DNA of 9,776 bases, taken from positions 1-9,776 of the forward strand of contig JAAVAY010000133.1 of the NCBI GenBank assembly GCA_014803815.1. Reading direction: 5' to 3'. The first letter of the stretch is position 1. Every line of letters begins with the position of its first letter. The notes under the pieces are model-generated. The model saw nothing but the letters and a program-made list of their open reading frames with translations. It made no database searches and was not told the DNA's origin. This DNA is from Allobaculum sp. GTDB lineage: Bacteria > Bacillota_I > Bacilli_A > Erysipelotrichales > Erysipelotrichaceae. Both the position numbers and the translations under genes were made by a program. Of the stretch, positions 1 to 6,075 are shown piece by piece.

Positions 1-431
1 AAGGCTCTAAAAATAGAGCCAAACAACGTATTAAGGTAGCTAAGATTCACGAGAAAGTGGCGAATCAGCGAAAAGATTTCCTACATAAACAATCAAGGCA
101 GATAGACATACGATTACGTATGTATTGAAGATCTTGATACGAAAGCAATGGCGCAGTCCTTGAATTTCGGCCAATCTGTGGCTGATAACGTCTGGGGAAT
201 GTTTGTGACATTCTTACAGTAGAAGCTCGCGATATGGACAAAAAGCTTGTAAAAGTAGATAAGTTTTTTGCAAACAGTCAAGTTTGTAATGTTTATGGTT
301 ACAAGAATTCTGAAACGAAAAATTTATCTGTCAGAGAGTGGGATTGTTCGGAATGTGGTACCCATCACGACAGAGATGTAAACGCAGCAATCAACATCCG
401 AAACGAAGGGATGCGGTTAGTAAAGGCATAG
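1..431 (+). pseudogene. tnpB: tnpB (RNA-guided endonuclease, IS605 OrfB family), 3' remnant with frameshifts and a stop
   Basis: TnpB proteins are omega-RNA-guided, RuvC-type nucleases of IS200/IS605 elements. Three frames must be joined to read it. Frame 3 (3-~105) gives RAKQRIKVAKIHEKVANQRK. Frame 1 (~112-219) gives DYVCIEDLDTKAMAQSLNFG, carrying the RuvC-II Glu-Asp-Leu signature, and ends at an in-frame TAG (220-222) where relatives have Tyr. Frame 3 resumes near 231 and runs to TAG 429-431. A 1-bp loss lies at about 229-230 and a further frameshift at about 105-112. In the final piece the zinc finger is damaged: the first pair reads CNVYG instead of the usual CNVCG, while the second pair CSECG and the RuvC-III motif DRDVNAAINI are intact. 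The 5' half is outside the window. The 65-codon open stretch from ATG 234 is only the tail of this pseudogene, not a gene. Confidence 0.9.
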
Positions 432-563
432 CCACTTCATAGAACCGTGGGGCACACGGAGATAGCTCGCTTATGCTGTAGTCAGTGGACTACTCGAACG
501 AGAACCGACTGTTCGCTTGTGCGAAAGGAAGCCCCCGCCTCTTTAGGCGGGGGAGGATGTCAC
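432..563 (+). ncRNA. Right end of the tnpB element / 3' part of a candidate omega RNA
   Basis: In IS200/IS605 elements the guide (omega) RNA covers the 3' end of tnpB and the right end, with the guide taken from flanking DNA. Here the stretch after the tnpB stop ends in a perfect 9-bp hairpin: CCCCCGCCT (532-540), loop CTTT, AGGCGGGGG (545-553). An upstream stem CGAAC...GTTCG is also present. The right-end copy at the other window edge conserves the same layout. The left hairpin is perfect while tnpB is dead, so this RNA could only act with a TnpB made elsewhere. Its guide would begin at about 564. The 5' limit of the RNA cannot be seen and probably lies inside tnpB. Confidence 0.6.
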
Positions 564-603
564 AAGGCAAATTAGCCTTCTCACTGAGGATAAAGAAGGC
601 TGA
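564..603 (+). other. hprK leader with two mutually exclusive small hairpins
   Basis: AAGGC (564-568) can pair with GCCTT (575-579). The overlapping AGCCTTC (574-580) can instead pair with GAAGGCT (595-601), a 7-bp stem. Both use the same GCCTT, so only one can form at a time. The segment lies between the IS right end and the hprK ribosome binding site. There is no U-tract, so it is not a terminator. Any regulatory role is speculative. Confidence 0.3.
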
Positions 604-620
604 TTAGGGGAGGGGATTTT

Positions 621-1556
621 ATGGCACAGACAACCGTTGGCGATTTAGTACGCCAATTTCACTATAAGCAAGTCAGTGGAACGCCAACTGCGCTCAATCG
701 AGTGATTACATTACCGGACATCAATCGACCAGGACTTGAATTAGCGGGTTATTTCTCTAATTCCCAAACCAAACGCATCGTGGTCATCGGGGGTAAGGAA
801 TATCGCTACATTATGGATGAAATGGACGAAATTTCCCAGCGGCGTGTGTTCGAATTTTTAACCAACGAACAAACTCCTTGTATTTTGATTACTGGAGATA
901 GTGAATGTCCTCCAGTATTAAAAGAGATTGCAGATCGTAAAAACTTCCCAGTTTTTTTAACTAATCGCAAAACCAGTCAATCGGTTGTCAATGTGACCAA
1001 CTATTTAGATGAACTTCTTGCTCCCGCCCAACTAGTGCATGCTGAACTCGTGCGCATTTATGGGGTCGGGGTATTGATTTCAGGAGCCAGTGGTACGGGT
1101 AAAAGTGAGATTGTATTGGATCTGGTAAAAAGAGGGCATCAGCTCATTGCGGATGATCGAGTGGACATTTATCGCATTCACAATACGTTAGTGGGGAAGA
1201 CAGCCCAAATTATTGCTGGATATATGGAATTGCGTGGTGTGGGAATCATTGATGTCAAACGCTTGTATGGCATCACCTCTGTAGCCAGTAGTGTAGAAAT
1301 CAGTATGGAAATTGTGCTTGAGCCTTACGATTCGAATGCAGATTACGACCGCATCGGCTTAGAAGGAAAAGAGTATAGCGAGTATTTAGGAATTAAAATC
1401 GTGCGCATGACCATTCCTGTTACCTATGGTCGTCCTATGGGAACTGTCATTGAAACAGCCGTCACCAATTATTTATTGCAACTTGATGGCTTTGATTCGG
1501 CTAAGGAATTTGAAGAATTAGTCTTAAAGGAAATTGAAAAGAATCGCCAGATGTAA
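621..1556 (+). CDS. hprK: HPr kinase/phosphorylase
   Basis: HprK is the cytoplasmic bifunctional enzyme that phosphorylates HPr on Ser46 (ATP or PPi dependent) and dephosphorylates it by phosphorolysis, setting carbon catabolite repression and PTS activity in low-GC Gram-positives. The 311-residue length is typical. The N-terminal domain spans about 1-130 and the catalytic domain about 135-305. Visible residues are His140, the Walker A loop GASGTGKS (155-162) with Lys161, Asp178-Asp179, the family signature MELRGVGIIDV with Glu203, and Arg244 in YDRIG. All match the catalytic positions known from the Lactobacillus casei and Bacillus enzymes. One small deviation is Ala156 in the P-loop, where relatives usually have Asp. 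The ATG at 621 follows a purine-rich ribosome binding site AGGGGAGGGG (606-615). An IS right end lies only 57 bp upstream, so the native promoter may have been displaced. A terminator follows directly. The usual Bacillus neighbour lgt is absent. Confidence 0.97.
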   Translation: MAQTTVGDLVRQFHYKQVSGTPTALNRVITLPDINRPGLELAGYFSNSQTKRIVVIGGKEYRYIMDEMDEISQRRVFEFLTNEQTPCILITGDSECPPVLKEIADRKNFPVFLTNRKTSQSVVNVTNYLDELLAPAQLVHAELVRIYGVGVLISGASGTGKSEIVLDLVKRGHQLIADDRVDIYRIHNTLVGKTAQIIAGYMELRGVGIIDVKRLYGITSVASSVEISMEIVLEPYDSNADYDRIGLEGKEYSEYLGIKIVRMTIPVTYGRPMGTVIETAVTNYLLQLDGFDSAKEFEELVLKEIEKNRQM

Positions 1557-1561
1557 TAATC

Positions 1562-1587
1562 GCCCTTTTTCAAGAGGGCTTTTTTTC
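1562..1587 (+). terminator. Rho-independent terminator after hprK
   Basis: The stem GCCCT (1562-1566) / AGGGC (1575-1579) is followed by a run of eight T to 1587, starting 5 bp after the hprK stop. The stem is short, so readthrough into the next gene is possible. No clear promoter was found between here and 1690. Confidence 0.75.
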
Positions 1588-1639
1588 TCTTTTAAAAAGA
1601 AATCGTGGCATTCCCTAGCCTATTTCATCGGATGTAAGG

Positions 1640-1674
1640 GGATAATTAAGATATACCTCGGATAATTAAAATAT
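1640..1674. repeat. Two tandem 15-bp repeats, 20-bp period
   Basis: GGATAATTAAGATAT (1640-1654) is repeated as GGATAATTAAAATAT (1660-1674), a 14/15 match. The 20-bp period is about two helical turns, and the second copy ends 15 bp before the start of the membrane-HAD gene. It could be a paired operator or a slippage duplication. AT-rich -10-like strings occur in both copies, but no matching -35 was found. Confidence 0.5.
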
Positions 1675-1689
1675 GGAAAGACCTTTATC

Positions 1690-2919
1690 ATGAACAATCG
1701 ATTGTATTGGTCAAGCAGCGTATTGTCGATCTTGGCCTGGATTTCCGCTTGGCTTGTGATTTTAATGGGTATTTATACTACTTTTGGCCGTTGGGGAATT
1801 GAGAAAAAAAAGCGATTTATATTTTTAGCGATTTTTACTTTGATCTTTGCCTTGCTGGGAACTCTTTTAAAAAATCCAGAATTTGCTCTTATGGTAGCTT
1901 TAGCTATCGTGGGCGTTTGTTTTCCCTTTCCTCTTCATCGTCTGCGCGTTTTAGATGGTCTTGGAATGTGGATGCCGATTGGACTGGCTATTTTATTATA
2001 TGGATTGCATGGCACCCATCATCTTCAAATTATGATGAGCCAATTGCTCTTATTGATTGGCTTTATTGTGTTGCGACAAGGATATGTTTCTCGCTTTTAC
2101 AAACATTTTGGACAACTGTGGTTTGTTTCCCTCTTCATGTGTTCAGCGATTTTATTGCTCACTCCCACAAACCAAATTGAAATTGTGATTTGTCTTGTGA
2201 TCGCCACTTTGGGGTATATTTGGGTGAGCTTTCTTAAAAAAAACAATGAAAAACCTCTGCTATTATTTGATTTGGATGGTACGCTTATCGATTCTCAAGA
2301 ACTCGTATTTGAAACCTTTCGTCAAGTGTTTAAAAAGCGTAAGCCAGGCTATCCTTTATCTGAACAAGAGTTGTATTCCTTTTTTGGTCCTACGTTAGAG
2401 GAAAGCTTTTCACGTTATTTTCCTCCTGATGAAGTTCCTGAAGTAATTGATTTATATCAACAAATCAATTTAGAGCTACATCCTACTTTATTAAAAGCCA
2501 TGCCTTATGCTCAAGAGATGCTTAAAGCATTGCATGATCAAGGCTATTCTTTAGGTATTGTTTCCAATAAGCGCCGTCATCCAGTGGAATATGGTCTACG
2601 CTTAACAAAGCTTACACCTTACTTTGATCAAGTCTTTGCTAAAGAAGACCAGCCGGCTTGTAAGCCAAATCCGGATGGTCTTATCTATGCGGCAACTTCA
2701 TTTGGGTATCCACTCGATCAAGTGGTTTATGTCGGGGACAACAGCGTGGACATTCAAGCGGCTCGAAACACAGCTTTCTACTCAATAGGCTATACTGTAG
2801 ACGAAACTCAAAATCAATCTTTGCAGCAACAACACCCCTGCCGTATACTCACGGATTTACGACAACTTCCAAATGTTATAGAGGAGGAAACAATATGGAT
2901 CGACAAGTCGATGTGGTAA
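1690..2919 (+). CDS. Membrane-domain / HAD-superfamily phosphatase fusion (PpaX/Gph-like C-terminus)
   Basis: The protein has 409 residues. Residues 1-182 form an unrecognised membrane domain with about six hydrophobic segments (roughly 10-32, 43-60, 65-82, 93-107, 113-130, 143-180). From 188 a complete HAD-IA hydrolase follows: motif I LLFDLDGTLIDS (nucleophile Asp194, Asp196), a helical cap at about 205-275, motif II GIVSNK (Ser292), motif III Lys325 in KPNPDG, and motif IV VGDNSVDIQAARN (Asp350, Asp354). The catalytic set is complete, so the domain should be an active phosphatase on the cytoplasmic side. The substrate is not readable from sequence. Pyrophosphate is an attractive guess because hprK lies upstream and HprK makes PPi, as with Bacillus PpaX; phosphoglycolate is an alternative. 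The ATG at 1690 has only a weak GGAAAG upstream (1675-1680). The 3' end overlaps trxB by 25 bp. Confidence 0.85.
   Translation: MNNRLYWSSSVLSILAWISAWLVILMGIYTTFGRWGIEKKKRFIFLAIFTLIFALLGTLLKNPEFALMVALAIVGVCFPFPLHRLRVLDGLGMWMPIGLAILLYGLHGTHHLQIMMSQLLLLIGFIVLRQGYVSRFYKHFGQLWFVSLFMCSAILLLTPTNQIEIVICLVIATLGYIWVSFLKKNNEKPLLLFDLDGTLIDSQELVFETFRQVFKKRKPGYPLSEQELYSFFGPTLEESFSRYFPPDEVPEVIDLYQQINLELHPTLLKAMPYAQEMLKALHDQGYSLGIVSNKRRHPVEYGLRLTKLTPYFDQVFAKEDQPACKPNPDGLIYAATSFGYPLDQVVYVGDNSVDIQAARNTAFYSIGYTVDETQNQSLQQQHPCRILTDLRQLPNVIEEETIWIDKSMW
2881..2887 (+). promoter_or_regulatory. trxB ribosome binding site, inside the preceding gene
   Basis: GAGGAGG stands 7 nt before the trxB ATG at 2895 and lies within the last codons of the membrane-HAD gene. 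It fixes the trxB start, and together with the 25-bp overlap it indicates translational coupling. Confidence 0.85.
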
Positions 2920-3809
2920 TTATTGGAGCTGGTCCAGCTGGAATGACCGCAGCTATTTATGCTTCAAGAGCTGGATTAAGCACCCTTATGATTGATGCAT
3001 CCGCTCCTGGTGGGCAGCTTTTAAAAACATATTTAATTGATAACTATCCTGGAATTCCAAGTGTATCCGGACCTGATTTAGCCATTCAGATGTATCAACA
3101 ATCGGTCTCTTTTGGAGCGGAATACATGTATGGATATGTAGAAGAAGTGACCAAAGAAAAACAAGTCAAATTACAAGACGGCTCCGTTATTACCGCTCAA
3201 GCTGTTTTAATTGCGACTGGAGCTAAAGAAAAACAACTTGGCATTCCTGGAGAACAAGATGCGATTGGTCATGGCGAAAGCTTCTGTGCCGTTTGTGATG
3301 GAGCATTCTTTCGCGATAAACGCGTTGTAGTTATTGGGGGAGGCGATTCCGCTTTGGAAGAAGCCCAATTCTTAACGCGCTTTGCTTCAAGTGTAACGAT
3401 TGTAATTCGGCGTGATGTATTTAGAGCGACCGAAAAGGCAAAACAAGAAGTGGAAAAAAACGACAAAATTCATGTCATTCGTCGCCATATTCCAAAAGAA
3501 ATTTTATTGACCGATGGCAAAGTATCTGGAATTGTTCTTGAAAATACTGATACCCACGATTCCATCACCATTCCTTGTGAAGGTGTCTTCCCTTTCATTG
3601 GCCATACTCCTGAAACGGCTTTTGCCAAAGATCTTGGGATCATGGATCAAAATGGATATATTCTCACCCAAAATGGAATGGCGACTGCTGTTCCTGGTAT
3701 TTATGCAGCCGGAGATTGCACCTATAAGGAATTACGCCAAGTCGTTACCGCTTGTGGAGATGGAGCAAGAGCAGCTACACAAATTTTCCATTTCATCACA
3801 GGCATTTAA
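2895..3809 (+). CDS. trxB: Thioredoxin-disulfide reductase
   Basis: This cytoplasmic FAD enzyme passes electrons from NADPH to thioredoxin. The 304 residues match the low-molecular-weight bacterial type. The FAD-binding loop is GAGPAG (11-16). The redox-active site is Cys131-Ala-Val-Cys134-Asp135 (SFCAVCDG). The NADPH Rossmann loop is GGGDSA (148-153). The second FAD motif is GIYAAGDC (268-275). The 2'-phosphate-binding segment reads IRRDVFRA (171-178): the arginines are kept, so NADPH use is expected, but the usual leading His is Ile. It sits at the end of the hprK-side cluster and overlaps the membrane-HAD gene, so the two are co-transcribed. A terminator follows. A ferredoxin/flavodoxin-type reductase is a less likely alternative because the CxxC and HRRD-like motifs fit TrxB. 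Confidence 0.96.
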   Translation: MDRQVDVVIIGAGPAGMTAAIYASRAGLSTLMIDASAPGGQLLKTYLIDNYPGIPSVSGPDLAIQMYQQSVSFGAEYMYGYVEEVTKEKQVKLQDGSVITAQAVLIATGAKEKQLGIPGEQDAIGHGESFCAVCDGAFFRDKRVVVIGGGDSALEEAQFLTRFASSVTIVIRRDVFRATEKAKQEVEKNDKIHVIRRHIPKEILLTDGKVSGIVLENTDTHDSITIPCEGVFPFIGHTPETAFAKDLGIMDQNGYILTQNGMATAVPGIYAAGDCTYKELRQVVTACGDGARAATQIFHFITGI

Positions 3810-3834
3810 AAAAATCTTTTTCTCGATTAAGCCT

Positions 3835-3885
3835 AAAAAGCATACCGCCCTCTCAATTAAGCCAATAGGACGATATGCTTTTTTT
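3835..3885 (+). terminator. Terminator after trxB (A/T arms on both sides)
   Basis: The stem AAAAAGCATA (3835-3844) / TATGCTTTTT (3874-3883) has further inner CG pairing and a T tail to 3885. The A-run on the left arm would supply a U-tract on the other strand, so it may also stop minus-strand transcription. Confidence 0.8.
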
Positions 3886-4184
3886 ATGATTAAAAACTTT
3901 TGAATAATCTACAGCTTAAATTTATCCGCCGTTTATAGCTCGATTTATATTTAAAGATCAAGCTATAGTAGGAAGAAGTGTCGGAATGTCTAAGAATGAG
4001 GCATAACCTTGTTTCTAAGCCTCTAAAATTCATTTGACATCATAATTAACCATCGATAAAAGAGAAATTACATAGATTAACTATGTATTATTTTCGAGGC
4101 ATAAACTGTGGACGAATTTAAGAAGTAAAGAATATAAATCCTGAAAGATTCATTTCACATTATTAGGAATCTTTGACTTAACCA
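3886..4184. other. Non-coding interval between convergent genes, with small inverted repeats
   Basis: No gene is supported here. Visible structure: an imperfect inverted repeat TATAGCTCGA-like (3934-3943 / 3958-3967, 9 of 10 pairs), GAGGC (3998-4002) / GCCTC (4018-4022), and a perfect 7-bp palindromic pair TACATAG (4069-4075) / CTATGTA (4081-4087). Two short direct repeats recur: GAGGCATAA (3998 and 4096) and ATTCATTT-G/C-ACAT (4028 and 4148). These may be decayed duplicates or chance in AT-rich DNA. Confidence 0.4.
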
Positions 4185-4213
4185 TAAAAAAGGACGGCTC
4201 GAAAGCAGTCCTT
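4185..4213 (-). terminator. Rho-independent terminator of the downstream deacetylase gene
   Basis: Read on the minus strand, AAGGACTGC...GCCGTCCTT forms a stem (arms 4208-4213 and 4190-4195, extended by an inner GC pair), followed by a T-run (4190-4185). It starts 7 bp past the stop codon at 4220-4222. Confidence 0.85.
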
Positions 4214-4219
4214 AAAAAC

Positions 4220-5644
4220 TTAGTTATTGACACCATGATGAACGGCGGGAGAAGAAGTGGTTAAGCCTCTAAACACATACCCAGCATCGCGGTAAGCTTG
4301 AATGATTTGGGGTAAAGCCTGGGCGGTAGTGCTTTTAGCATCTGTATCATGCATTAACAGCACCACATTATCTTGACCAATGCCAGCCGTCGCATTGCTC
4401 ACTAAAATAGCTGGATCTACACCATTACCAGAGGCATCGGTAGAGTCTGCATTCCAATCAAAGTAGGCATACCCTCTATTTTCTACTTCTTGAACCAATT
4501 CTGTCATCAAATTGGGAGTGTAGTCAGCTGAAATCGTATTGGAAGAACCTCCTGGAAAACGAATGACATAAGATTTTACGCCGGTTTGGCTTTCCACTAA
4601 ATCACTGATTTGTTGCAAGTCTTGGAAGTAGGATTCTTCACTTGCGTATACAGTAGCATAATCGTGAGAGAAAGTATGAAGCGCGATGGTATGACCTGCA
4701 TCAACAATGTTTTTCATCAAGTAGTAATACTCTGGATTGGCTCCAATAACAAAGAAGGTCGCAGTAGCCCCGTATTGGTTTAACGTATCCAAAATTTGTA
4801 CCGTAGTGCTTGAAGGTCCATCATCAAAGGTTAAATAACAAATTTGTTTTCCAAAATCGGGATTTTCTATCACGGTTACAGCTTGATTGTAGGTAGTTTG
4901 ATTTCCCGCTTTATCTGTCACCGTATAGGAAACGGTATACGTTCCTGGAACATTGCTATCGACGGCGCTACCATCGGCTGCAATGATAGGATTGGCATCA
5001 AAGTTATCGCTTCCTTGATATGTTTGGGGAACATAAGCATCTCCTTGAAGAACAGAAACACTTTCTTCAAAATTCTCAATGGTAGGAGCCACTTCATCCA
5101 CTTCTCGGGTAAGAGTCGCAGTTTTGGTGGTGACATTATCGTATTCATCTTTAGCGGTAATGGTCACTGTGGTTGTTCCTTTTTCCCCTGGAGCACTCGC
5201 TCCATCCATTCGAAAAGCATATCGTGAAGCATCAGAGACTGAAACAACGAAATCTTGAGCTGTAATAGGCGCATTGACATCTACAGATACATTGCGGACT
5301 TCTAAGTCTGGCCCTAATGTATCTTCAACCTTAATCACAAATGGATAGATTTTTCCTTTATATTCGTATTGGCCTTGACTTACTCCAAGTGTACTCGTAT
5401 CCACATTTCCCTCAAACGTAATATCATTAATAGAACCAAAAGCTAGAGTTTTAATGTTTCCATAAGGATCAAATTCGCTATTCGGTTGCACAATGTAGGT
5501 TTTCTCTTTTAAAACAAGGGGATGAAAATATCGATAAGCCCCCCATCCAATTAGGCCGCCTAAAACGACTAATAAAATAACTAAGAGCGTTGTCATCAAC
5601 GCAATTCTTTTTTTAGGATTATTCAAAAATGGTATTGAATGCAT
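4220..5644 (-). CDS. Membrane-anchored Ig-like/NodB polysaccharide deacetylase, catalytically intact copy
   Basis: The protein has 474 residues: a short cytoplasmic head, one membrane anchor (about 13-38), then about three beta-rich Ig-like segments (about 45-110, 110-185, 186-260; the last resembles DUF5011-type repeats ending in TYTVSYTVTDKAGNQ), then a C-terminal NodB domain (266-460). NodB enzymes remove N-acetyl groups from glycans such as peptidoglycan GlcNAc, outside the membrane. All five motifs are present: TFDDGP (272-277; Asp274 base, Asp275 metal), HTFSH (His323, His327 metal), RFPGG (362-366), FDW (Asp396), and LLMHD (His432). The substrate is unproven; a PgdA-like peptidoglycan role is the best guess. 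It is a paralogue of the gene at 6076-7524. It has its own promoter (5697-5725) and terminator. The start ATG 5644 follows GGGAGGA with a long 13-nt spacer, and no better start exists. Confidence 0.9.
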   Translation of the reverse strand: MHSIPFLNNPKKRIALMTTLLVILLVVLGGLIGWGAYRYFHPLVLKEKTYIVQPNSEFDPYGNIKTLAFGSINDITFEGNVDTSTLGVSQGQYEYKGKIYPFVIKVEDTLGPDLEVRNVSVDVNAPITAQDFVVSVSDASRYAFRMDGASAPGEKGTTTVTITAKDEYDNVTTKTATLTREVDEVAPTIENFEESVSVLQGDAYVPQTYQGSDNFDANPIIAADGSAVDSNVPGTYTVSYTVTDKAGNQTTYNQAVTVIENPDFGKQICYLTFDDGPSSTTVQILDTLNQYGATATFFVIGANPEYYYLMKNIVDAGHTIALHTFSHDYATVYASEESYFQDLQQISDLVESQTGVKSYVIRFPGGSSNTISADYTPNLMTELVQEVENRGYAYFDWNADSTDASGNGVDPAILVSNATAGIGQDNVVLLMHDTDAKSTTAQALPQIIQAYRDAGYVFRGLTTSSPAVHHGVNN

Positions 5645-5696
5645 CGTTGAAAATATGTCCTCCCTTCGATATAAGAATTAAAAAAGATGAAAGTAT

Positions 5697-5725
5697 TTTA
5701 TAAATCACAAAAAATTTTTTATCAA
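5697..5725 (-). promoter_or_regulatory. Sigma-A-type promoter for the intact deacetylase
   Basis: On the minus strand, TTGATA (5725-5720) is followed after exactly 17 bp by TATAAA (5702-5697). The spacer contains an A-tract/T-tract. Transcription would start near 5690, giving a leader of about 45 nt that includes the GGGAGGA ribosome binding site (5664-5658). This makes the gene a transcription unit separate from its upstream paralogue. Confidence 0.65.
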
Positions 5726-6013
5726 AAATATATTGAGTAAGTCCGAGAATAAAAATATTAGTAGTTGATAAAGGCTAAAATAGCCTTTTCTTATATATTT
5801 ACTACACTATGAGAATAGTCTAATAACAGTATACTTGGTCTTTTTGAAAGAAACTTAAAGTAAACCTTAAGTTTCCAAAAAAATTCTAAATTAATCCCAT
5901 AGAATCCCACAAGAAAAATAGTTTTGGAAAGTAAAAATCAATCGTCAAAGAATAATAAGGCTAAAAAGAAACTAGATCCATTGACAAAAGATATTGAATG
6001 GAGAAACCAAACG
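5726..6013. other. Interval between the two deacetylase genes, with two strong inverted repeats
   Basis: No coding region is recognised. A perfect 8-bp hairpin AAAGGCTA (5770-5777), loop AAA, TAGCCTTT (5781-5788) is followed on the plus strand by TCTT. It looks like a terminator, but no plus-strand gene precedes it. A second inverted repeat AAACTTAAAG (5851-5860), loop TAAA, CCTTAAGTTT (5865-5874) has one mismatch and can add an outer G-C pair (5850, 5875). These may be relics of a lost gene or binding sites. Confidence 0.4.
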
Positions 6014-6059
6014 AAAAAGGCGTATTGCAGATAAAACGTTTACTCTGTTATACGCCTTT
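6014..6059 (-). terminator. Terminator of the upstream deacetylase paralogue
   Basis: A 10-bp stem AAAGGCGTAT (6016-6025) / ATACGCCTTT (6050-6059) has an inner CAGA/TCTG pairing (6028-6031, 6044-6047). On the minus strand it ends in a five-T run (6018-6014). It lies 16 bp past the stop of the gene at 6076. Confidence 0.85.
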
Positions 6060-6075
6060 GAATTAAGCTAGTATT

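Larger units (their letters stand above)
1..563 (+). mobile_element. 3' part of an IS200/IS605-type (tnpB-only) element, decayed
   Basis: This is the right portion of a tnpB-carrying element; its left end lies outside the window. It consists of a broken tnpB (to 431) and a ~130 bp non-coding right end finishing with a strong hairpin and GATGTCAC at 556-563. The right boundary is set by comparison with the inverted copy at 9587-9776: the two are alike up to GATGTCAC and differ directly after it (AAGG here, GTCG there). No tnpA transposase is visible, so any movement would need a TnpA supplied elsewhere. Confidence 0.8.

Noticed and set aside
234..431. 65-codon ORF as an independent small zinc-finger protein
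   Set aside because: It is the C-terminal piece of the broken tnpB. The upstream TnpB sequence continues in another frame, and one zinc-finger Cys is lost.
4844..5227. 127-codon plus-strand ORF opposite the intact deacetylase
   Set aside because: It is a shadow of the real minus-strand gene, whose domains and motifs are clear. Its own sequence has no recognisable features.
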